Shown here in pieces: positions 17,123 to 26,941 of a DNA stretch of 64,000 nt. Below the pieces are notes generated by a model. That model had not been told where the DNA came from. It did not search any database and saw nothing but the letters and a program-made list of their open reading frames with translations. The stretch's first letter is position 1. Each line of letters starts with the position of its first letter. A program made the translations under genes and the position numbers. The stretch comes from Streptomyces lomondensis (GTDB lineage: Bacteria > Actinomycetota > Actinomycetes > Streptomycetales > Streptomycetaceae), in assembly GCF_014651035.1 (NCBI RefSeq), contig NZ_BMWC01000010.1, positions 1 to 64,000 of the forward strand, in the 5' to 3' direction.

Positions 17123-17167
17123 CACGGCGGCACCACACCGAGTCGCACGGCGGCACCCGCCGAGTCG
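17123..17167. repeat. Two-copy 22-23-bp tandem repeat
   Basis: Two adjacent units both begin with CACGGCGGCACC and end with CGAGTCG (17123-17145 and 17146-17167). They lie in the spacer upstream of the exporter operon, so they could be tandem regulator sites or a slipped duplication. Confidence 0.5.
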
Positions 17168-17255
17168 TAACGACGCGTCGACCGATCGGCTGATGCCCGT
17201 TCGAGCGCGACGGCCGACCCGAAACGGGACCCGATACGCGAGCCGAAACGATGCC

Positions 17256-19508
<2,253 letters not shown>

Positions 19509-19694
19509 CTGTCAGCCTCCCGCGGCTCGTGGGACGACGGGGGGCAGAGGGGTGCGGCCCTGCTGCGGCCCGGTCCGCGGCTCCCCTGCGCGTCGTCCTC
19601 CCCACTGTTCTGCCCAGAGCGTAGGTCGCACTCACGTTTCCCTGGGGGCGGGCATGGTCGTTTCCCGGGGACGCGCCCGGTCGTTGGGCACCTC

Positions 19695-20939
19695 GTGAGG
19701 CACGTACAAGGGCGCGCGCGGCGCGCGAGGGCCGCGCTGGCCGCCGTAGTGACATGGGCAGGGCTCCTGGCCGGGGCCACGGGCTGTACCTCGGACGACG
19801 CGGGCGGAGTCACCGGGGCGTTCGGCGCGCCCCCGGCGCCCGAGGACGTCATCCGGGTGTCGCCCGACGACGGCAGCAGGGGTGTGCGCCCCGGGAAGAA
19901 GCTCCGGGTGCGCGTGCCCGACGGCCGGCTGGAGTCGGTGCGGGTCGTCAGATCGCAGGACGCCCAGGAGTCCCGTGTGCCCGGGCGCATCTCCGCCGAC
20001 GGCCTGTCCTGGGCACCCGACGAGGAGCGGCTCGCGCTGGCCGCCAAGTACACGATCGACGCGGTGGCCGTGGACGGCGACGGACGCCGCTCGGCCCGGC
20101 ACACCACCTTCACCACGTACGTCCCCGAGGAGCGCTTCATCGGGTACGTCGCCCCGGAGAACCGTGCCACGGTCGGCACCGGCATGATCGTCTCCCTGGA
20201 GTTCAACCGGGAGATCAGGCACCGCGCCGCCGTCGAACGCGCGGTGCGGGTCACCGCCCGGCCGGCCGTCGAGATCCGCCCCCACTGGTTCGGCCGGTCC
20301 CGCCTGGACTTCCGCCCCGAGCACTACTGGAAGCCCGGCACCCAGGTCACCGTCGCCCTGCGCCTGCGGGACGTCGAAGGAGCACCCGGGGTCTACGGCC
20401 TCCAGCACAAGACGTTCTCCTTCACCGTCGGCCGCAGCCAGGTCTCCGTCGTCGACGCCGCCCGGCACACCATGGAGGTCCGGCGCGACGGCGAGCCGCT
20501 CGCCACCGTGCCGATCACGGCCGGCGCCCCGAAGACCACCACGTACAACGGCAAGATGGTGGTGACCGAGATGCTCGAGGTCACCCGGATGAACGGCGCC
20601 ACGGTCGGCTTCAAGAAGCGCAACGGCAAGGGCGAGTACGACATCCCGGACGTCCCGCACGCCATGCGCCTGACCGACTCCGGCACCTTCCTGCACGGCA
20701 ACTACTGGGCGCACCACACCGTCTTCGGCCGCACCAACGTCAGCCACGGCTGTGTCGGGCTGCGCGACGTGAAGGGCGGCGGCTCGGACACCCCGGCCGG
20801 CTGGTTCTTCGACCGCAGCCTCATCGGGGACGTCGTCGAGGTCGTCAACAGCAATGACAAAAAGGTCGCTCCCGACAACGGGCTCGGAGGCTGGAATATG
20901 GGCTGGAATGCATGGAAGGCGGGCAGTGCGGTGAAGTAG
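19695..20939 (+). CDS. L,D-transpeptidase lipoprotein (YkuD) with Ig-like domains, first paralogue
   Basis: A 414-residue predicted lipoprotein that should form 3-3 cross-links in peptidoglycan at the outer face of the membrane. An arginine-rich, Ala-rich signal ends in GATGC, the probable lipidated Cys. Two Ig-like domains (about 60-260) are typical of actinobacterial Ldts and precede the YkuD domain. The catalytic motif SHGCVGL places the nucleophile at Cys353, with the upstream HGNYW His. The GTG at 19695 is the first start compatible with the signal sequence; no strong ribosome-binding site is seen. The next gene is a paralogue with the same architecture. Confidence 0.88.
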   Translation: MRHVQGRARRARAALAAVVTWAGLLAGATGCTSDDAGGVTGAFGAPPAPEDVIRVSPDDGSRGVRPGKKLRVRVPDGRLESVRVVRSQDAQESRVPGRISADGLSWAPDEERLALAAKYTIDAVAVDGDGRRSARHTTFTTYVPEERFIGYVAPENRATVGTGMIVSLEFNREIRHRAAVERAVRVTARPAVEIRPHWFGRSRLDFRPEHYWKPGTQVTVALRLRDVEGAPGVYGLQHKTFSFTVGRSQVSVVDAARHTMEVRRDGEPLATVPITAGAPKTTTYNGKMVVTEMLEVTRMNGATVGFKKRNGKGEYDIPDVPHAMRLTDSGTFLHGNYWAHHTVFGRTNVSHGCVGLRDVKGGGSDTPAGWFFDRSLIGDVVEVVNSNDKKVAPDNGLGGWNMGWNAWKAGSAVK

Positions 20940-21094
20940 GCCGACAGAGGGGCGGATCGGCCCGAGATCCCGTTGGGACTGAACAGTGACAATCATGGGC
21001 CGCCGGGGCCCCGCACCCTGTGGTTACTATTCGCCGGTGCGCGGGGGACGCGCAGGGGTGCGGGCCTGACCAGGCCCGGGGAGGGGAGAACAAC

Positions 21095-22321
21095 TTGAAC
21101 GGGCGACCGATATCGGGGGCGTCGGGTGGGGGCAGGAACGGACTGCTCGCGCTGATACTCGGCGTGCTGCTCCTCGCCGTCACGGCGTGTGGCGGCGGAG
21201 AGACCGGTTCCGGCGCGGACGACGGCAAGGGCAAGGACGCGGACACCGCGCAGAGCAAGCAGTCCGAGGCCGTCGTCAGCATCACCCCCAAGGACGGCGC
21301 CAAGTCCGTCGACACCAGCGGCGCGCTGAAGGTCACCGCCGCCAAGGGGAAGCTGACCGAGGTGGAGGTCAAGGACGCCGAGGGCAAGAAGGTCGACGGC
21401 GAGATATCCGGCGACGGCGCCAGCTGGACGCCGTCCACCCACCTGGCCGGCGCCACCAAGTACACGGTCCACGCGGTCGCCAAGGACTCCGAGGGCCGCA
21501 CGGCCGCGGAGGACGCCGGCTTCACCACGCTGACCCCGAAGAACACCTTCATCGGCACCTTCACCCCCGAGGACGGCTCCAAGGTCGGCGTCGGGATGCC
21601 GTTCTCGATCCGCTTCTCGCGGGGCATCACCAACCCGGACGACGTCGAGCGGGCCATCCGCATCAGGACGGAACCGGCCGTGGACGTCGAGGGCCACTGG
21701 TTCGGCAACGACCGGCTCGACTTCCGCCCCGAGAAGTACTGGAAGCCCGGCACCAAGGTGACCGTCGACCTGAACCTCGACGGCGTCGAGGGGCGCCCCG
21801 GCGTCTACGGCGAGCAGGACAAGACCATCGACTTCACCATCGGCCGCAACCAGGTCTCCGTCGTCGACGCCAAGAAGCTGACGATGAAGGTCATGCGCGA
21901 CGGCAAGGTGTTCAAGACCATCCCGGTCACCACCGGCAAGCCCGGCATGGAGACCTGGAACGGCCAGATGGTCATCAGCGAGATGCTCACGGTGACCCGG
22001 ATGAACGGCGAGACGGTCGGCTACGGCGGCGAGTACGACATCAAGGACGTCCCGCACGCCATCCGCCTGACCACCTCCGGCACGTTCTTGCACGGCAACT
22101 ACTGGGCGGGCGGCGCCTTCGGCAACTACAACGCCAGCCACGGCTGCATCGGCCTGCGCGACGTGCGCGGCGGCTGGGACAAGAAGGCTCCGGCCGCGTG
22201 GTTCTTCAACCACTCGATGATCGGCGACGTGGTGATCGTCAAGAACTCCGAGGACAGGATCGTCGACCCGGACAACGGGCTCAACGGCTGGAACATGTCG
22301 TGGGAGAAGTGGAAGAAGTAG
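21095..22321 (+). CDS. L,D-transpeptidase lipoprotein (YkuD) with Ig-like domains, second paralogue
   Basis: A 408-residue lipoprotein, paralogous to the preceding gene. Signal helix LLALILGVLLLAVTAC gives a good lipobox (VTAC). A charged linker, two Ig-like domains and the YkuD domain follow, with nucleophile Cys351 in SHGCIGL and the upstream HGNYW His. The start is a TTG at 21095, supported by GGGGAG six bases upstream and by the signal sequence directly after it. Its role should be peptidoglycan 3-3 cross-linking, probably specialised in time or substrate relative to its neighbour. A strong terminator follows. Confidence 0.9.
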   Translation: MNGRPISGASGGGRNGLLALILGVLLLAVTACGGGETGSGADDGKGKDADTAQSKQSEAVVSITPKDGAKSVDTSGALKVTAAKGKLTEVEVKDAEGKKVDGEISGDGASWTPSTHLAGATKYTVHAVAKDSEGRTAAEDAGFTTLTPKNTFIGTFTPEDGSKVGVGMPFSIRFSRGITNPDDVERAIRIRTEPAVDVEGHWFGNDRLDFRPEKYWKPGTKVTVDLNLDGVEGRPGVYGEQDKTIDFTIGRNQVSVVDAKKLTMKVMRDGKVFKTIPVTTGKPGMETWNGQMVISEMLTVTRMNGETVGYGGEYDIKDVPHAIRLTTSGTFLHGNYWAGGAFGNYNASHGCIGLRDVRGGWDKKAPAAWFFNHSMIGDVVIVKNSEDRIVDPDNGLNGWNMSWEKWKK

Positions 22322-22336
22322 GTCTGAGCTGACGGC

Positions 22337-22372
22337 GAGGGGCCCCGGTGTGACGGACCGCACCGGGGCCTC
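22337..22372 (+). terminator. Stem-loop terminator after the second L,D-transpeptidase gene
   Basis: The core stem GGCCCCGGTG (22341-22350) / CACCGGGGCC (22361-22370) has a 10-base loop and is extended by GAG/CTC with slippage. It starts 16 bases after the stop codon. Confidence 0.7.
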
Positions 22373-22401
22373 TGCCGTTAGCCCCCGTTAACCTGCTGCC
22401 T

Positions 22402-23169
22402 ATGACCGTCTCTCTCGAAGTCGCTGAAGGCGTAGGCACGCTCCGTCTCGACCGCCCGCCCATGAACGCGCTGGACATCGCCACGCAGGACCGGCTGAAG
22501 GAACTCGCCGAGGAGGCCGCGCGCCGCGAGGACGTGCGGGCCGTGGTGGTCTACGGCGGCGAGAAGGTGTTCGCGGCCGGCGCGGACATCAAGGAGATGC
22601 AGGCGATGGACCACACCGCGATGGTCCTGCGCGCCCGCGCCCTCCAGGACTCGTTCACGGCGGTGGCCCGGATCCCCAAGCCGGTCGTCGCGGCCGTGAC
22701 CGGCTACGCGCTGGGCGGCGGCTGCGAACTCGCGCTGTGCGCGGACTTCCGCATCGCCGCCGAGAACGCCAAGCTCGGCCAGCCGGAGATCCTGCTCGGC
22801 CTGATCCCCGGCGCGGGCGGCACCCAGCGCCTGGCCCGCCTGGTCGGCCCCTCCAAGGCCAAGGACCTGATCTTCACGGGCCGGATGGTGAAGGCCGACG
22901 AGGCGAAGGAGATCGGCCTGGTGGACCGGGTCGTGCCCGCCGACGAGGTGTACGCGCAGGCGCACGCCTGGGCCGCGAAGCTGGCGCAGGGCCCGGCCCT
23001 CGCGCTGCGCGCCGCGAAGGAGTCGATCGACACGGGCCTGGAGACGGACATCGACACGGGCCTCGCGGTCGAACGGAACTGGTTCGCAGGGCTGTTCGCC
23101 ACCGAGGACCGCGAGCGCGGGATGCGCAGCTTCGTGGAGGAGGGGCCGGGCAAGGCGAAGTTCCTGTGA
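22402..23169 (+). CDS. Enoyl-CoA hydratase/isomerase family protein
   Basis: A 255-residue crotonase-fold enzyme, full length for the family. The oxyanion-hole stretches FAAGADIKEM and GYALGGGCEL are present, and both catalytic glutamates of hydratases are there (Glu109 and Glu129 in GQPEILLGLIPGAGG). That favours true 2-trans-enoyl-CoA hydratase activity in beta-oxidation or amino-acid catabolism. The ATG at 22402 begins the conserved N-terminus. It stands alone between a terminator and a 270-bp spacer, with no beta-oxidation partners nearby, so the exact acyl substrate cannot be deduced. Confidence 0.9.
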   Translation: MTVSLEVAEGVGTLRLDRPPMNALDIATQDRLKELAEEAARREDVRAVVVYGGEKVFAAGADIKEMQAMDHTAMVLRARALQDSFTAVARIPKPVVAAVTGYALGGGCELALCADFRIAAENAKLGQPEILLGLIPGAGGTQRLARLVGPSKAKDLIFTGRMVKADEAKEIGLVDRVVPADEVYAQAHAWAAKLAQGPALALRAAKESIDTGLETDIDTGLAVERNWFAGLFATEDRERGMRSFVEEGPGKAKFL

Positions 23170-23442
23170 ACCTCCCTCCGGGTGCTTGCAATTGACGACC
23201 TGTCTGATCCGCGTCCCTCGAAGGGGCGGTTTATGGCAGCCTTAAGGCACCCTTAAGCGTGCCCGGCCGAGGGAGTCCGTCGCTTGCCCCGAAATGGTCC
23301 GTTCCAGCAGGTCGGAGGGGGTGCGGGCGACTCCGAAGCGTCGTTGGCATATGACGGTGGGTCTCCGGCGGGCGGTCCGCACCCGGCGGCGTATTCCCCG
23401 GGAACGGCCCCGTCGGGCCCTCCGGGCGGCGATGATGGGGGC

Positions 23443-23946
23443 ATGGCGGGGCTGGAGGGTATGGAACAGCCGCGGGGAGACGCACATGCGGCCGCGGCGC
23501 GCTGGTCGCCGACCGTCGAGGACGAACACGCGCTGAAGGCGCTGGAGTTGTACGGCAACCCGACGGAGGCAGAGGTCCCCCTGCCGTCCCGCCCCGAGTC
23601 CGCGGCCACCGCCAGACGCCTCACCCAGGTCGTGGTCCTGCGCCACTGGGGGCTCACGCCCAAGACCACCGAGGATGCCGTCCTGCTCGTCTCCGAGCTG
23701 GTCGGCAACGCCGTACGGCACACCGGCGCCCGCGTCTTCGGGTTGCGCCTGCACCGGCGCCGCGGCTGGATCCGCGTCGAGGTCCGCGACCCCTCCCGGG
23801 GGCTGCCGTGCCTGATGCCGGTCCAGGAGCTGGACGTCAGCGGCCGCGGCCTGTTCCTCGTCGACAAGCTGGCCGACCGCTGGGGGGTCGATCTGCTGCC
23901 CCGGGGGAAGACCACGTGGTTCGAGATGCGGGTCGCCGACCGCTGA
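23443..23946 (+). CDS. Anti-sigma-factor-type ATP-binding protein (HATPase_c_2)
   Basis: About 167 residues with the GHKL fold of RsbW/SpoIIAB-like regulators, a large family in Streptomyces. The N box is LLVSELVGNAVRHTG, the G1 box VEVRDPS and the G2 region GRGLFLVDKLADRWG. A disordered head of about 50 residues comes first. Such proteins bind sigma factors or anti-sigma-factor antagonists and may phosphorylate the latter. No sigma factor or antagonist gene is adjacent, so the partner is unknown. The start is uncertain: the frame is open from 23284, and ATG codons at 23443 and 23461 are both plausible. Confidence 0.8.
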   Translation: MAGLEGMEQPRGDAHAAAARWSPTVEDEHALKALELYGNPTEAEVPLPSRPESAATARRLTQVVVLRHWGLTPKTTEDAVLLVSELVGNAVRHTGARVFGLRLHRRRGWIRVEVRDPSRGLPCLMPVQELDVSGRGLFLVDKLADRWGVDLLPRGKTTWFEMRVADR

Positions 23947-24038
23947 GGGCGCGGCACGGCAGGGCCCGCGACAGCCCAACCCGGCCGCCGATCGGGCGAA
24001 TAGCCGGTTTCCCGGCGAAGCGCACCTTAAATGGTGCA

Positions 24039-25217
24039 ATGCACCGTCACCTCGTCAAGAGCACCCTCGTCGCGGGTGCCGCCCTCGCCGTCCTCGCCGC
24101 CTGTGGCACCCAAAGCGGGGAACGGACCTCCCAGGCACACGGCACCAAGGCCGCCGTGCCCGCCCCGCCCGAGAAGAAGCCCGTCGAGGGCCTGCCCGGC
24201 ATGCCGCCCGTCCTGGACCCCGAGGACGTGTACGCGGCCGACCGCCCGAACAAGCTGTCCCCGGTGGTCAAGGACTTCCCGTCCCGGGTCTACGTGCCCA
24301 ACACCGAGTCCGACACGGTCTCCGTCATCGACCCGAAGACGTACGAGATCATCGAGACGATCCCGGTGGGCCGGCAGCCCCAGCACGTCGTGCCGTCCTG
24401 GGACCTGAAGACGCTCTGGGTCAACAACAACCGCGGCCACACCCTCACCCCGATCGACCCGAAGACCGGCAAGGCGGGCAAGGAGGTCGAGGTCCACGAC
24501 CCGTACAACCTCTACTTCACGCCCAACGGCAAGTACGCCGTCGTCATGGCCTCCCTCGACCGGGAGCTGGTCTTCCGCGACCCGCACACCATGGAGCGCA
24601 AGAAGACCGTCCCGGTCTCCTGCTACGGCGTCAACCACGCCGACTTCTCCCTCGACGGCCGCTACTTCATCGTCTCCTGCGAGTTCAGCGGCGAGCTGCT
24701 CAAGGTCGACACCGAGAAGATGAAGGTCGTCGGGCAGCAGCGGCTGCCGTTCGAGGGTGCCATGCCGCAGGACGTGAAGGTCTCGCCCGACGGCAAGAAG
24801 TTCTACATCGCCGACATGATGGCCCACGGCATGTGGGTCCTGGACGGTGACAAATTCACCGAGCCGACCCTGCTGCCCACCGGCAAGGGCTGCCACGGCC
24901 TCTACGTCAGCCGCGACTCCCGCGAGATGTACGTCTCCAACCGCGGCGAGGGCACGATCTCCGTCTTCGACTTCACCCAGGACAAGCTGACCAAGAAGTG
25001 GCGGCTGCCCGACGGCGGCAGCCCCGACATGGGCGGCGTCTCCGCCGACGGCAAGGTGCTGTGGCTGTCCGGCCGCTACGACGCCGAGGTGTACGCCATC
25101 GACACCCGCACCGGCACCCAGCTCGCCCGCATCCCCGTCGGCAGCGGCCCGCACGGCCTGGCGGTCTACCCGCAGCCCGGCCGCTACTCGCTCGGCCACA
25201 CGGGGATCTTCCGGTGA
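24039..25217 (+). CDS. YVTN-type beta-propeller lipoprotein
   Basis: A 392-residue exported lipoprotein: signal sequence, lipobox LAAC at about residues 19-22, a Pro-rich linker, then a seven-bladed YVTN/40-residue-repeat propeller (about 85-385). Repeated blade motifs such as VYVPNTESDTVSVIDPKT and MYVSNRGEGTISVFD are visible. Proteins of this class bind surface partners or act in redox/carbohydrate contexts; no catalytic residues identify a reaction here. The ATG at 24039 is the only start giving the signal sequence. It precedes the secreted ADP-ribosyltransferase gene by 93 bases in the same direction, so co-expression is possible. Confidence 0.85.
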   Translation: MHRHLVKSTLVAGAALAVLAACGTQSGERTSQAHGTKAAVPAPPEKKPVEGLPGMPPVLDPEDVYAADRPNKLSPVVKDFPSRVYVPNTESDTVSVIDPKTYEIIETIPVGRQPQHVVPSWDLKTLWVNNNRGHTLTPIDPKTGKAGKEVEVHDPYNLYFTPNGKYAVVMASLDRELVFRDPHTMERKKTVPVSCYGVNHADFSLDGRYFIVSCEFSGELLKVDTEKMKVVGQQRLPFEGAMPQDVKVSPDGKKFYIADMMAHGMWVLDGDKFTEPTLLPTGKGCHGLYVSRDSREMYVSNRGEGTISVFDFTQDKLTKKWRLPDGGSPDMGGVSADGKVLWLSGRYDAEVYAIDTRTGTQLARIPVGSGPHGLAVYPQPGRYSLGHTGIFR

Positions 25218-25310
25218 CGCCCATCTGCCGTCCACCCGGGGGAAGTTGACACGCCACCGATCGGGTGAGGGTCCCGGGCCCGCCGCAGCGGAACCGCGAT
25301 CGTGCTGCGC

Positions 25311-25916
25311 ATGATCACTCTCCGTCTGCGGCGGCGCGCCACGGCCGCCGCCCTCTGCCTCACGGCCGTCCTCACGACCACGGCCGCCGCGCCCGCCCAG
25401 GCGCCCGCCAAGCCCGCGGCCCCCGCACCGGCCGCCTGTCCCGTCCGGTTCGACGACGAGATCAAGGCCGCCGCCGACCGCCGTGTCGACGTCGACCGCA
25501 TCACCCCCGACCCGTCCTGGCGCACCACCTGCGGCACGCTCTACCGCGCCGACGGCCGCGGCCCGTCCGTCGTCTTCGAGCAGGGCTTCCACCCCAAGGA
25601 CGTCGTCAACGGTCAGTACGACCTGGAGAAGTACGTCCTGGTCAACCAGCCGTCCCCGTACGTGTCCACGACGTACGACCACGACCTCTACAAGAAGTGG
25701 AAGCCCGCCTTCAACTACTACGTCGACGCCCCGGGCGGCATCGACGTCAACAAGACCATCGGCGACACCCACAAGTGGGCCGACCAGCAGGAGGTCGCCT
25801 TCCCCGGCGGCATCGCCCGGGAGTACATCATCGGCGTCTGCCCGGTGGACAAGCAGACCAAGACGGAGATCATGAGCGAGTGCGAGAGCAACCCGCACTA
25901 CAAGCCGTGGCACTGA
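25311..25916 (+). CDS. Secreted ScARP/Scabin-type (pierisin-like) ADP-ribosyltransferase
   Basis: A 201-residue secreted protein: signal peptide (about 1-31), Ala/Pro linker, then a single ADP-ribosyltransferase domain. The R-S-E class elements are readable: Arg79 in TLYRAD, the STT motif starting at Ser119, and Gln159-Gln160-Glu161 in the ARTT loop after Trp156. Four cysteines (43, 74, 177, 191) could make two disulfides as in Scabin. From memory of the family, S. coelicolor ScARP (SCO5461) and S. scabies Scabin mono-ADP-ribosylate guanine bases of DNA and nucleosides, so I infer the same chemistry. I prefer ATG 25311 to the in-frame GTG at 25302. No immunity gene is recognisable. Confidence 0.88.
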   Translation: MITLRLRRRATAAALCLTAVLTTTAAAPAQAPAKPAAPAPAACPVRFDDEIKAAADRRVDVDRITPDPSWRTTCGTLYRADGRGPSVVFEQGFHPKDVVNGQYDLEKYVLVNQPSPYVSTTYDHDLYKKWKPAFNYYVDAPGGIDVNKTIGDTHKWADQQEVAFPGGIAREYIIGVCPVDKQTKTEIMSECESNPHYKPWH

Positions 25917-26023
25917 TCAGCACCTCCGAGCCCACCGTTGTGGCCGCCGCGCTGGAGGTTCGGGCGGGCGGTTAATCTGACCTGCGTCAGTACGACGTAC
26001 AGCACGAGATGAGGGGCGGACCG

Positions 26024-26236
26024 GTGGCGGACATCGAGGAAGCACGCAAGCAGTTCGAGCAGATCGATACGGACGGTGACGGATACATCACCGCTGCCGA
26101 GTTCAAGACCGCCCTGGCCCGGTCGGGCGACTGGAACGTCACCGAGTCGGTCGCCGAGGTCGTCATCAAGACCCGCGACCTGGACGGCGACAAGAAGCTG
26201 AGCTTCGACGAGTTCTGGGCCTACCTGAGCAAGTAG
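26024..26236 (+). CDS. Small two-EF-hand calcium-binding protein
   Basis: A 70-residue cytosolic protein consisting essentially of one EF-hand pair. Loop 1 runs from Asp15 to Glu26 (DTDGDGYITAAE) and loop 2 from Asp52 to Glu63 (DLDGDKKLSFDE); both have acidic residues at positions 1, 3, 5 and 12, so both should bind Ca2+. The length and fold match the Streptomyces Cab-type proteins implicated in calcium signalling. The GTG at 26024 is preferred over an in-frame ATG at 26009 because the sequence between them (GAGGGGCGG) is the ribosome-binding site. Confidence 0.9.
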   Translation: MADIEEARKQFEQIDTDGDGYITAAEFKTALARSGDWNVTESVAEVVIKTRDLDGDKKLSFDEFWAYLSK

Positions 26237-26263
26237 TCGCCGGGGCGCCCGCAGCTGAGCGAA

Positions 26264-26293
26264 GGGGCCCGGTCCACGAACGGACCGGGCCCC
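26264..26293. terminator. Bidirectional terminator between the EF-hand gene and the convergent ABC gene
   Basis: GGGGCCCGGTCC (26264-26275) and GGACCGGGCCCC (26282-26293) form a perfect 12-bp stem with a 6-base loop between two tail-to-tail genes. Confidence 0.8.
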
Positions 26294-26296
26294 TCG

Positions 26297-26941
26297 TCAT
26301 GCCCGGCGGGCGGTGCGCACACTCCACCGGCCCTCGTGCCGTTCCAGCGTTGGCGGCAGGTCGAAGCACTTGCCCAGCCGGTCGGCGGTGAGTACCTCTC
26401 CCACGGGGCCGCCCGCGAGCGGACGGCCCTCGCGCAGCAGCAGGGCGTGCGTGGTGTGGGCCGGCAGCTCCTCCAGGTGATGGGTGACCAGGACCGTGGC
26501 GAGACGCGGATGCTCCCGGCGCAGGTCCTCCAGCGCCCCGATGAGCCCCAGCGTCCCGATCAGCCGCTCCGCCCGCGCGGCCTGCTGCGGCTCCGGACGC
26601 CACCGGGGCAGCGGCTCCACCGAGTTGGTCAGGCCGGTCAGCACGACGTCCCGCACCCGCAGCGGCGAGGCCGGCGGATGCCGGGGATCGACATGCCCCA
26701 CGTGCGCGCGCAGCTCCCGCAGGTCGACCCGGCCCAGCCGATGGCCCAGCACCTCCACGGTGCCCCGGGTGGGGTGGACCAGCGCGCCCAGCAGGCGGAG
26801 CAGGGTGGACCCGCCCGCGCCGTTCGCACCGAGCAGCGCCCAGTGCTCCCCTGCCCGGACGGTCAGGGACACCTCGGCCAGGATCGGCCGGCCGTCGCGG
26901 ACGACATGGACGTCCTCGGCCCGCAGGACGACCGCCGTCAC
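26297..26941 (-). pseudogene. Decayed ABC transporter ATPase (Walker A lysine lost; signature and Walker B deleted)
   Basis: A 214-residue open frame clearly derived from an ABC ATPase but without the parts needed for catalysis. Walker A reads GANGAGGST, with Gly (codon GGG) in place of the invariant Lys. After RAERLIGTLGLIG the sequence jumps directly to ALEDLRREHPRLATVLVTHH, which in relatives follows Walker B and the D-loop. About 45-50 residues holding the signature motif, Walker B and catalytic Glu are absent, with an in-frame junction near 26531-26541. The H-loop and C-terminus remain. The GTG at 26941 overlaps the leuA stop (GTGA), so it is probably still translated. It cannot hydrolyse ATP on its own. 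Confidence 0.8.

Noticed and set aside
20940..21094. TGACAA and TACTAT boxes as promoter of the second L,D-transpeptidase
   Set aside because: Their spacing is about 31 bases, far from any known sigma-factor geometry.
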